64,000 nt of DNA, taken from NCBI GenBank assembly GCA_019236735.1, contig JAFAIM010000012.1, positions 85,761 through 149,760 of the forward strand. The letters are read 5' to 3'. The first letter of the stretch is position 1, and every line of letters starts with the position of its first letter. The notes under the pieces were generated by a model. The model was not told the origin of the DNA and searched no databases. It saw only the letters and a list, made by a program, of their open reading frames with translations. Both the position numbers and the translations under genes were made by a program. Positions 54,196 to 61,840 of the stretch are shown one piece after another. This DNA comes from Burkholderiaceae bacterium (GTDB lineage: Bacteria > Pseudomonadota > Gammaproteobacteria > Burkholderiales > Burkholderiaceae_F).

Positions 54196-55299
54196 ATGAG
54201 AGCCTTTCAAGGGGCACTGCGTTGCCTGGCGGGCGTGGCGGCCATCAGCGCATTCGCGTTGGCCGCCGATTCTTTCGCTACGGGTCCGGCAGTTTCTGCC
54301 GAATTCAACAAACCCGGGCACATTCTGATCGCCGACCAATTCAACAATCGCGTCATCGAGGCGGAGAAGGACGGCACCATTGTCTGGTCGTTCGGCCTCG
54401 GGCCAAACGACTTCTCTGAAAATTCGATCATCGGCACCAACGATGCCCAGCGCGTCGGGCGATTCACTTTGATGGCCGGCACTGGGACACCGCCGGGAGT
54501 GATTCCTCAGGCCCCGAACGGCGCCGTGGACAATCGCGTCGTGCTGGTGTCGCCGACAGGCAAGATCGTCTGGCAGTACGGCCAGTTCGGACAAACCGGG
54601 TCCGGTCCCGATCTCCTGAATACGCCGGTGCAATGCACGTGGCTGCCCAATTTCCACGTCCTGATCACCGATCAGGCGAATAACCGCATCATCGAAGTGA
54701 ATCTGAACAAGGAAATCGTCTGGCAGTATCCCGGTACGAACACGAATCCAGCGGATCAGCTCAATAACCCGAATTCCGCCGAGCTGCTCGACAATGGCCA
54801 CATCCTGATCTCCGACGAGAACAACAGCCGGGCGATCGAAGTAACGCGCGACGACCAGATCCTCAAGACTTTCACCGCCGGCGGCACGGTGAATATCGTC
54901 GCCTTCTCCAGCCGCCTGCCCAATGGGGACACGCTGCTGACCGATTCCGGCAATTCGCGCGCGGTCGAGGTCGACTCCGACGACAAAGTGGTCTGGCAAT
55001 TCGCCACCAATACGGCCCACTCGAGTGTCCCGGCGCCGCTGCCGACCCGGGCGGTGCGCCTGCGCAACGGAGACACCCTGATTAGCGATCAATTTAACAA
55101 TCGCGTAATCCGCGTCAGCCCCGCGGGGCAAATCGTTGCCAGTTACGGGCTGCCGCTCGCGGGCGGCGGTCCGATCGGGAACAACGTTGGATACGACGTC
55201 CATACGACACAAAATGGGCTGTATTCGCCGTACGACGCGAAGATCGTCGGTGATTACACCGGTTTGACGGCGCCGATCGACTTCGACGGCGACGAGTGA
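54196..55299 (+). CDS. Secreted beta-propeller (NHL/arylsulfotransferase-like)
   Basis: The 367-residue protein has a signal peptide (ending AVSA) and about six repeats of the form GHILIADQFNNRVIEAEKDG...IVWSFG (HVLITDQANNRIIEVNLNKEIVW, HILISDENNSRAIEVTRDDQIL, GDTLLTDSGNSRAVEVDSDDKVVW, GDTLISDQFNNRVIRVSPAGQIV in pieces). It is an extracytoplasmic beta-propeller of the arylsulfotransferase/NHL-like kind; enzyme activity is not evident. GGAGAG lies six bases before the ATG at 54196. Monocistronic. Function unknown. Confidence 0.85.
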   Translation: MRAFQGALRCLAGVAAISAFALAADSFATGPAVSAEFNKPGHILIADQFNNRVIEAEKDGTIVWSFGLGPNDFSENSIIGTNDAQRVGRFTLMAGTGTPPGVIPQAPNGAVDNRVVLVSPTGKIVWQYGQFGQTGSGPDLLNTPVQCTWLPNFHVLITDQANNRIIEVNLNKEIVWQYPGTNTNPADQLNNPNSAELLDNGHILISDENNSRAIEVTRDDQILKTFTAGGTVNIVAFSSRLPNGDTLLTDSGNSRAVEVDSDDKVVWQFATNTAHSSVPAPLPTRAVRLRNGDTLISDQFNNRVIRVSPAGQIVASYGLPLAGGGPIGNNVGYDVHTTQNGLYSPYDAKIVGDYTGLTAPIDFDGDE

Positions 55300-55366
55300 G
55301 CGAAACCGGCGCGGTCCCGCCGCGCCGGGTTTTCGAGACGGATGCAGGCGAGTCGGTAGCGACCCC

Positions 55367-55957
55367 TCAACCCACGACGCCGTCGAACACCGGCGTCAGA
55401 TGCGGGCTTTGCAGCAAGCTCACTGGGGTTACCGTCTGGCGTGCCCACGGGATGCGGCCGAAGAACCATAGGCGCCAGAAGCCGATGTCGGCTTGCGGGT
55501 TGTCGGCGAACAGCGTCGAGAACGACTCGACCTCGCCGATCATCGCGCCGGTAGCTTCGTGCACGACCTCGCGAACGAAACGCGAGCAAAATTGCCGGCG
55601 CGAAAACAGGTTGAATCCAGCGTCGTAGAAGATCCAGTAGCGCTTGCGTGCCGCTGCCGCGATCGCTTGTTGCTGGGAAGCCGTCAGCGGATCTTTCAAG
55701 CGCAGCACAGCCGTGCGGCTGCCTTCGGAACGCCGCACGAAGCGCGAAAGCGTCGTCACGCCGGATACCGGTATCTTGCTTTCGGCCACGGCCGGCTCCC
55801 GACCCTCGGTGTCGACGACGATTCCGACGTGATTCGTCCACGTCTGAGTGGCGGCTGCGACGCGGCGAAACGGCAATGCCGGGATGCGGGCGAACACGAG
55901 GTCCCCCACCCGCACGCTCGCGGCCAATTCGGTCATCGTCAGGCTGGGCATCGTCAC
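55367..55957 (-). CDS. YiiX/YebB-like NlpC/P60-type cysteine hydrolase
   Basis: 196-residue protein with VGDLVFARIP, TNHVGIVVD (catalytic His), and the catalytic Cys in RQFCSRFVREV; the order His-Cys and the circularly permuted layout fit YiiX/YebB-type papain-like hydrolases. These proteins are thought to act on cell-wall peptides or lipids; the substrate is unknown. No signal peptide is clear. Divergent from chrA by 17 bases, so promoters must overlap. Confidence 0.82.
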   Translation of the reverse strand: MTMPSLTMTELAASVRVGDLVFARIPALPFRRVAAATQTWTNHVGIVVDTEGREPAVAESKIPVSGVTTLSRFVRRSEGSRTAVLRLKDPLTASQQQAIAAAARKRYWIFYDAGFNLFSRRQFCSRFVREVVHEATGAMIGEVESFSTLFADNPQADIGFWRLWFFGRIPWARQTVTPVSLLQSPHLTPVFDGVVG

Positions 55958-55974
55958 AGTCGATACTATGCCTC

Positions 55975-57156
55975 ATGTCCTCGACCGACGCCGCCCTGGC
56001 AGCGCCGCCGCGCTACACGCTGTGGCAAATGACGCTGTACGCGTGGAAGCTCGGCAGCATCGGCTTCGGCGGACCGGTGGCGTTGGCCGGGTACATGTAC
56101 CGCGATCTGGTCGAGCGGCTAAGGTGGGTATCGGAAGCCGACTACAAAGAGGGAATGACGCTCGCGCAACTGATGCCGGGCCCGCTGGCCGCGCAGCTCG
56201 CGATGTACATGGGCTACGTCCACTATGGGCTGCGTGGCGCATCCCTCGTCGGCGTGGCCTTCGTGCTGCCGTCTTTCTGTATGGTCGTTGCTCTGGGCTG
56301 GCTGTACGTACGCTTTCAAGGTCTCGCATGGATGCAGGCGGTGTTCTACGGCGTCGGTGCAGCGGTCATCGGCATCATTGCGATCAGCGCCTTTCGCCTG
56401 ACGCGCAGCAACGTCGGCCGCGATCCGCTTCTGTGGATAATCTTTCTGGTGAGCGGAACGATCACCGCGGTAACAGCCTCGGAAATCGTGTGGGTGTTCG
56501 TGCTGGGCGGCGTGCTGGTGTGGTTGTTGCGAGCTCCGCCGAAATGGCTGAGCGGCGCCGGCACCGCATCCTCGATCGCAGCAACCGCACTGCCCGCGGC
56601 CAACGTCGACTGGACGCTGCTCGCGAATATCTTCGGTTTCTTCGCCAAGGCGGGCGCGCTCGTATTCGGCAGCGGCCTTGCGATCGTTCCCTTCCTGTAT
56701 GGGGGCGTGGTCGCTGAGCATCATTGGCTGACCGAGCGCCAGTTCGTCGACGCGGTGGCGGTGGCGATGATCACGCCTGGTCCGGTCGTGATCACGGTCG
56801 GTTTCATTGGCTATCTGGTCGCTGGCCTTCCCGGCGCCTTTGTCGCCGCTGCTGGCACCTTCCTGCCTTGCTATCTGTTCACGATCATCCCGGCGCCGTA
56901 TTTCAAGAGGCACGGCAAGCGCCCGGCCGTTGCCGCATTCGTCGACGGCGTCACCGCCGCTGCGATTGGGGCCATCGCGGGCGCCGTGATCGTACTCAGC
57001 CACCGTTCGGTCGCGGATCTTCCGACGCTACTGATCGCGATTGCCGCCGTATTCGCGCTTTCCCGCTTCCCGAAGCTGCCCGAGCCCGCGATAGTGGCCA
57101 TCGCCGCGCTGCTCGGGCTGCTGCTGCATCCGCAGGTGTTGCACCGACTCGGCTGA
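55975..57156 (+). CDS. chrA: Chromate transporter ChrA (copy 1)
   Basis: Long-chain CHR family antiporter that expels chromate. The 393-residue protein has two homologous halves, each opening with FGGP (WKLGSIGFGGPVALAGYM and AGALVFGSGLAIVPFLY), the GMTLAQLMPGPLAAQLAMYMGY and VAMITPGPVVITVGFIGY motifs, and about ten to twelve hydrophobic segments. No chrB or chrC regulator is adjacent. Directly followed by a second chrA-type gene three bases later. Confidence 0.92.
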   Translation: MSSTDAALAAPPRYTLWQMTLYAWKLGSIGFGGPVALAGYMYRDLVERLRWVSEADYKEGMTLAQLMPGPLAAQLAMYMGYVHYGLRGASLVGVAFVLPSFCMVVALGWLYVRFQGLAWMQAVFYGVGAAVIGIIAISAFRLTRSNVGRDPLLWIIFLVSGTITAVTASEIVWVFVLGGVLVWLLRAPPKWLSGAGTASSIAATALPAANVDWTLLANIFGFFAKAGALVFGSGLAIVPFLYGGVVAEHHWLTERQFVDAVAVAMITPGPVVITVGFIGYLVAGLPGAFVAAAGTFLPCYLFTIIPAPYFKRHGKRPAVAAFVDGVTAAAIGAIAGAVIVLSHRSVADLPTLLIAIAAVFALSRFPKLPEPAIVAIAALLGLLLHPQVLHRLG

Positions 57157-57159
57157 ACG

Positions 57160-58374
57160 ATGCTGCAGCGTGCCGGCGAACAGCTGCTACGGATCGGCGA
57201 CGTGCTGCTCGCCTCTGCGCAATTGGGGGTTACGTCGTTTGGCGGCCCGGTCGCTCACCTGGGCTACTTCGAGCGGGCATATGTCCGCCGGCGCGGATGG
57301 CTGAGCGGCGATCAATACGCAAGCATCGTCGCGCTATGCCAGCTGCTGCCGGGGCCGGCCAGCAGCCAAGTCAACTTCCTGGTTGGATTGCACCGCGCAG
57401 GATGGAGTGGCGCTCTTGCGGCGTGGATCGGTTTTACGCTGCCGTCAGCGCTGCTGATGTTCGCATGTGCGCAATGGACGGCGAGCGTGCAAGTGCTGGG
57501 ACCATTTGGCCAGGCGGTCGTGCACGGTCTCAAGCTGGCGGCGGTAGCGGTCGTTGCGCAGGCCCTCTGGAGCATGGCGGGCAGGTTCTGCCGCGATCGC
57601 GCAACCGTAGCGATCGCGCTCGTCGCCGCTTTGGCGCTGCTCGTGGCGGGTGGGGTTGCCTCGCAGCTGATCGTACTGGCCGCGGGCGCCGTCGCTGGCG
57701 CCATTTTTTGCCGGGCTACCCTTGTCGAGGTGGGCACGCCGTCGGTCGCGATTTCCCCCGCGAAGGCATGGAGCGCGCTGACCTTGTACATGCTGCTCCT
57801 GATCGGCTTGCCGCTGGCCGCAGCGTTCTATCCCCACAGCTTGATCGCGCTTTGCGCGGTCTTCTATCGAGCCGGCGCGCTCGTCTTTGGCGGCGGACAT
57901 GTCGTGCTGCCGCTGCTGCGCGATGCACTGGTTCCCGACGGGTGGATCTCGGATGACCGCTTTCTGACCGGATACGGATTGGCGCAGGCGCTGCCCGGAC
58001 CGCTTTTCACGCTGGCCGCCTATCTGGGCGCGGCGAGTGACGTCGTGCGGCAGCCTGCTGTTGGCGCGGCAGTAGCGCTGGTGTCCATCTTCCTGCCGGG
58101 AATGTTGGCCTGCGTGGCCGGCGTCGCTCTGTGGGGCAAGCTCGGGCGGCACGAACGGGCGCGAGCGAGCCTGGCCGGCATCAACGCGGTTGTGGTCGGA
58201 GTCCTAGCCGCAGCGCTGTACGACCCGGTATGGAAGACATCCGTGCGCGATGCATTCGATGCGATCGTCGCCATTTTCGGGGTGGTGTTGTTGCAGCGTT
58301 GGAAGGTTCCGCCGATCGCCGTCGTTGCAGCCTGCGTGGTTCTAAGTGGTGCACGGGCACTGGCCAGTGTTTGA
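57160..58374 (+). CDS. chrA: Chromate transporter ChrA (copy 2)
   Basis: 404-residue CHR family protein with the paired halves: SAQLGVTSFGGPVAHLGYF and AGALVFGGGHVVLPLL, VALCQLLPGPASSQVNFLVG and GYGLAQALPGPLFTLAAYLG. It starts three bases after the first chrA stop and is cotranscribed. The two copies differ enough in sequence to be distinct proteins rather than a recent duplication. Chromate specificity is inferred from family. Confidence 0.92.
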   Translation: MLQRAGEQLLRIGDVLLASAQLGVTSFGGPVAHLGYFERAYVRRRGWLSGDQYASIVALCQLLPGPASSQVNFLVGLHRAGWSGALAAWIGFTLPSALLMFACAQWTASVQVLGPFGQAVVHGLKLAAVAVVAQALWSMAGRFCRDRATVAIALVAALALLVAGGVASQLIVLAAGAVAGAIFCRATLVEVGTPSVAISPAKAWSALTLYMLLLIGLPLAAAFYPHSLIALCAVFYRAGALVFGGGHVVLPLLRDALVPDGWISDDRFLTGYGLAQALPGPLFTLAAYLGAASDVVRQPAVGAAVALVSIFLPGMLACVAGVALWGKLGRHERARASLAGINAVVVGVLAAALYDPVWKTSVRDAFDAIVAIFGVVLLQRWKVPPIAVVAACVVLSGARALASV

Positions 58375-58401
58375 CCGTCCGACGGTTCGACGCCGAGACG
58401 T

Positions 58402-59238
58402 TCAGCCGATCCAGAGAACGAACGGTGCGGCGGCCAGGCAGTAGACGCCGAAGAAGTGCCAGCGTCCCTGCTCGAGCCACCGCGTCAGCCACTTCAGCGC
58501 GAGCAGCCCGGCAACGAAGCTCAACACCATTCCCAGCAAACCAGGGGCGGCGGAATGCAGCAAGGCGCCGGCGCCCGACGCTCCCATGGCCTGAACCAGC
58601 CGATAGGCCTCCTTCGCAATGACCGGCGGAGTGAGCACGACCGCAAGTGCGAAGCTGAATTCCTCGGCGCGCCTGCGTCCGACACCAAGCAGGAGCCCGA
58701 CCGAAATCGTCGCCCCCGAACGGGAAAAGCCGCGGAACGGCAGACAGACTCCCTGAATTGCGCCGATCCATGCGGCGCGGCCGGGCGAGAGCTCACCATC
58801 CGCCCTCTTTGCGTCGCGAGACGACGCGATGATCAAAATCCCGGCCGCCGCCAGTGCAGCGGCCATCACTTTGGCGCTGCCGAACAGATGCTCGATCTCG
58901 AACGCGGGCGAATCGCCCGCAACGAGGTACCGGATCGCCCGCAGCAGCGCGAGACCGACGACGCCTGTCAACGCGGTCGCAATGACCACCTGCACCGCGG
59001 TGGCGCGAAATGCCGGCATCGAGGAGAAATACGCCGCGCGCCACGACTTCCAGAAGTACACGATCACCGCGAACATCGTGCCGGTGTGCAACATCACCAA
59101 AAGCAACGTCATCTGCGGGGCCGTCGGATCGAGCCCCATTAATTTCTCCGCAACGATCACATGCGCCGAGCTGGACACGGGCAGCAGCTCGGCGGCTCCC
59201 TGGACGATGGCGAGGATCAGGATCTGGAGAAGGGTCAT
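58402..59238 (-). CDS. uppP: Undecaprenyl-diphosphate phosphatase
   Basis: Dephosphorylates undecaprenyl pyrophosphate so that the lipid carrier can be reused in cell-wall synthesis; also gives bacitracin resistance. The 278-residue protein has the first motif QGAAELLPVSSSAHV near the N-terminus and a second, variant motif PFRGFSRSGATI where the family usually has PG-SRSG. Seven to eight membrane segments. Convergent with chrA copy 2 and divergent from pxpB. Confidence 0.9.
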   Translation of the reverse strand: MTLLQILILAIVQGAAELLPVSSSAHVIVAEKLMGLDPTAPQMTLLLVMLHTGTMFAVIVYFWKSWRAAYFSSMPAFRATAVQVVIATALTGVVGLALLRAIRYLVAGDSPAFEIEHLFGSAKVMAAALAAAGILIIASSRDAKRADGELSPGRAAWIGAIQGVCLPFRGFSRSGATISVGLLLGVGRRRAEEFSFALAVVLTPPVIAKEAYRLVQAMGASGAGALLHSAAPGLLGMVLSFVAGLLALKWLTRWLEQGRWHFFGVYCLAAAPFVLWIG

Positions 59239-59363
59239 TCGGGTTCGCGCGCAAGCACAGTCGCAGCAGCCGCTATCTTACGTGCGGGTCCGCCGCAGCT
59301 GTCGGGCCGCGGGGATCCGCGGCCCGCTCGTATCATTCGCACACCGCACGCGGGGAGCAACAT

Positions 59364-60062
59364 TTGGACCCAACCAACGATGCTTCATTTCTGCGCGCGA
59401 GCGACCAGGCACTGCTGGTGTCGTTCGGCGAGCGGATCTCGCTCGAGTCGCACCAGCAGGTGCTTGCCCTTGCCTTCGCGCTGCAGAACAAACCGATCGC
59501 TGCGGCGGTCAACCTGCACCCAGCCTACTGTTCGCTGCTGATCCGTTTCGACGCCTGCCGTGCCTCGCACGAGGACATCGAGCGCGAGGTGCTCGAGCGA
59601 ATGACGCAAGCGCCCGCGCAGGCCGCGGGCACACCGCGCGAAATCGAAATCCCCGTCTGTTACGGCGGCGACTTCGGCCCGGACTTAGAGGCGCTTGCGC
59701 AACTGCGAGGCCTGAGCCGCCACGACGTGATCCGAATCCACTCTGACGCAGAGTACGTCGCGTACTTTCTTGGCTTCGTTCCCGGGTTTGCCTACCTGGG
59801 TACGGTTCCCGAAGCGATCGAGGCGCCGCGCCTGGCGTCGCCCCGGCGCCGCGTCGAGGCGGGTAGCGTCGGAATCGCGGGCCGCCAGACCGCCGTTTAC
59901 CCGTGCGCAGTGGCTGGCGGATGGCAGCTGATCGGAAGAACGCCACTTTCGATGTTTCGAGCCGATCGCGAACCGATGTCGCTGCTCGGATACGGCGACC
60001 GGGTCCGATTCCGCCCGATCTCGCACGACGAGTACGCCCGCATCGAACAGGGTGGTCCGTGA
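59364..60062 (+). CDS. pxpB: 5-oxoprolinase subunit PxpB
   Basis: Subunit of the ATP-dependent 5-oxoprolinase PxpABC, which opens pyroglutamate to glutamate. The 232-residue protein contains EIEIPVCYGGDFGPDLEALA, SDAEYVAYFLGFVPGFAYLG and SVGIAGRQTAVYPCAVAGGWQLIGRTP, characteristic of KipI/PxpB. A TTG at 59364 with GGGGAG six bases upstream is the start; no ATG is suitable. First gene of pxpB-pxpC-pxpA. Confidence 0.92.
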   Translation: MDPTNDASFLRASDQALLVSFGERISLESHQQVLALAFALQNKPIAAAVNLHPAYCSLLIRFDACRASHEDIEREVLERMTQAPAQAAGTPREIEIPVCYGGDFGPDLEALAQLRGLSRHDVIRIHSDAEYVAYFLGFVPGFAYLGTVPEAIEAPRLASPRRRVEAGSVGIAGRQTAVYPCAVAGGWQLIGRTPLSMFRADREPMSLLGYGDRVRFRPISHDEYARIEQGGP

Positions 60063-60991
60063 TCCTCGTCGAAGCTCCAGGGTTGCAGACGACGGTGCAG
60101 GACCTCGGCCGGGAGGGCTTTGGTCCGATCGGCATATCGGCCTCGGGAGCCGCCGATCCGGTTGCGCTGCGGATCGGGAACCGTCTGCTGGGCAATCCCC
60201 CCGGAACTGCAGCTCTCGAAGCGACGCTGGTGGGAGGCGCGTTCCGCTTCGATGCCGACACCTGGATTGCGCTCACCGGGTCGGATTTCGGGGCAACGCT
60301 CGATGACGAGCCAGTGTCGAACTGGAACGCACAGCCTGTTCACGCAGGCCAGCTTCTGAAGATGCCATCGACCCATTCGGGCGCCCGATGCTACGTATGC
60401 ATCAGCGGCGGAATCGATGTTCCGCTCGTGCTTGGGAGCGCATCGACCCACGTACTGAGCGGGCTAGGCGGATTCGAAGGCCGTCCGCTGAAAAAAGGCG
60501 ACGTGCTCCGGACCGGCGCCTGCAAACCGCCAGCTGCGCGCTCGCTGAATGCGACCGTCGCGGCTGCGCTGGCGCCGCGGCGCCGACTGCGCGTGACGGC
60601 GGGTCTGCAGTCCGACTGGTTCGCCTCGACCTCGCGTGCGGCCCTGATCGGACAGCCCTGGCGCGTGACCGAGGCTTCGGACCGGATGGGATTGAGGCTC
60701 GAAGGCGCGCTGCTGCAATTGCGCTCGGAGCATCAGATGGTGACGAGCGGGGTCGCACTGGGTGCGATTCAGGTGCCACCGAGCGGCCAGCCCCTGATCG
60801 TGTTCGTCGAGCAACAGACGACCGGCGGCTACCCGGTCATCGCCAACGTGGTTGCTGCCGACCTGCCGTCGGTCGGACAATTGCGGCCGCGCGATTCGAT
60901 CGAATTCGAAGTGGTATCGCACGAATCCGCCCGCGCGCTGCTGCTGGAACAGGAACTCCTGCTGGAATCCAACGAACTATTGATCGCTTGA
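60059..60991 (+). CDS. pxpC: 5-oxoprolinase subunit PxpC
   Basis: Biotin-dependent-carboxylase-like (KipA) subunit of 5-oxoprolinase. The 310-residue protein begins with GTG at 60059, overlapping the pxpB stop (GTGA). Signature segments: VEAPGLQTTVQDLGREGF, GISASGAADPVALRIGN, YVCISGGIDVPLVLGS, and GAIQVPPSGQPLIVFVEQQTTGGYPVIA in pieces. Coupled with pxpB; pxpA follows two bases after its stop. Confidence 0.94.
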   Translation: MILVEAPGLQTTVQDLGREGFGPIGISASGAADPVALRIGNRLLGNPPGTAALEATLVGGAFRFDADTWIALTGSDFGATLDDEPVSNWNAQPVHAGQLLKMPSTHSGARCYVCISGGIDVPLVLGSASTHVLSGLGGFEGRPLKKGDVLRTGACKPPAARSLNATVAAALAPRRRLRVTAGLQSDWFASTSRAALIGQPWRVTEASDRMGLRLEGALLQLRSEHQMVTSGVALGAIQVPPSGQPLIVFVEQQTTGGYPVIANVVAADLPSVGQLRPRDSIEFEVVSHESARALLLEQELLLESNELLIA

Positions 60992-60993
60992 GC

Positions 60994-61809
60994 ATGGACC
61001 CGATGAGCATCGACCTGAACTGCGACCTCGGTGAATTGCCGGGGGCAGTGTTCGACGGCACCCAGCAGGCGCTGATGGCATCGATCACGTCGGCCAACAT
61101 CGCCTGCGGGGGTCACGCCGGCGACGACAAGACGATGGAGGAGACGATCCGGCAGGCGATGCGCAACGGCGTCGCGATCGGCGCGCATCCCGGCTTTCCG
61201 GATCGCGCCAACTTCGGCCGCCTGCCGATGGCGATGAGCGGGGCGCAGATCGCTCAGTGTGTGCAAGAGCAGATCGAGGCGCTGGATCAAGTGGCGCGGC
61301 GGTGCGGCGCGACGATCGGCCATGTGAAACCGCACGGTGCGTTGTACAACCTGGCGGCGCGAGACGCGTCGATTGCCCGCGCGATCGCCGAGGGTGTGGC
61401 GCGGTGGCGGCGCGACGTCACGCTCGTCGGCTTGGCCGGGTCCGCGATGCTCCAAGGTTTCCGCGAGCTCGGATTCGACGTCGCAGGGGAGGCGTTTGCC
61501 GACCGCAGGTACGAACCGGACGGGCAGCTACGCTCGCGGCGGCAGCCCGATGCATTGATCGATGATCCGCAAGCTGCTGCCGAGCAGGCCCTTTCGATCG
61601 CAAAATTCGGCCGCGTGATCGCGGTGGACGGAAGCGCGATCACGCTGGACGCTCGCACGATCTGCCTGCATGGAGACACGCCTGGCTCGGTGAGGATCGC
61701 TGCGGCTGTCGCCGCGAAGCTGCGCGAGGCGGGAGTGAGGTTGCAGGCGTTAAAGCAGGGCTCAAGGAAATCAAAGCGATGTTTGAGAAACCATATCGCG
61801 AAACCTTGA
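60994..61809 (+). CDS. pxpA: 5-oxoprolinase subunit PxpA
   Basis: LamB/YcsF-family subunit of 5-oxoprolinase. The 271-residue protein has the LNCDLGE start region, SANIACGGHAGDD, GAHPGFPD, GHVKPHGALYN and EAFADRRYEPDG motifs. The C-terminal 20 residues (after LQALK) are unlike relatives and may be a lineage extension or a frame artefact. A second ATG at 61003 is also possible. It follows pxpC by two bases. Confidence 0.93.
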   Translation: MDPMSIDLNCDLGELPGAVFDGTQQALMASITSANIACGGHAGDDKTMEETIRQAMRNGVAIGAHPGFPDRANFGRLPMAMSGAQIAQCVQEQIEALDQVARRCGATIGHVKPHGALYNLAARDASIARAIAEGVARWRRDVTLVGLAGSAMLQGFRELGFDVAGEAFADRRYEPDGQLRSRRQPDALIDDPQAAAEQALSIAKFGRVIAVDGSAITLDARTICLHGDTPGSVRIAAAVAAKLREAGVRLQALKQGSRKSKRCLRNHIAKP

Positions 61810-61822
61810 CATTGAAGAGAAT

Positions 61823-61840
61823 CAAGTCGAACTAGACTTG
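61823..61840. terminator. Candidate bidirectional stem-loop between pxpA and the protease
   Basis: CAAGTC-GAACTA-GACTTG is a perfect six-base stem with a six-base loop, spanning the last bases of the convergent protease gene. No T-run, so termination is unproven. Confidence 0.3.
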
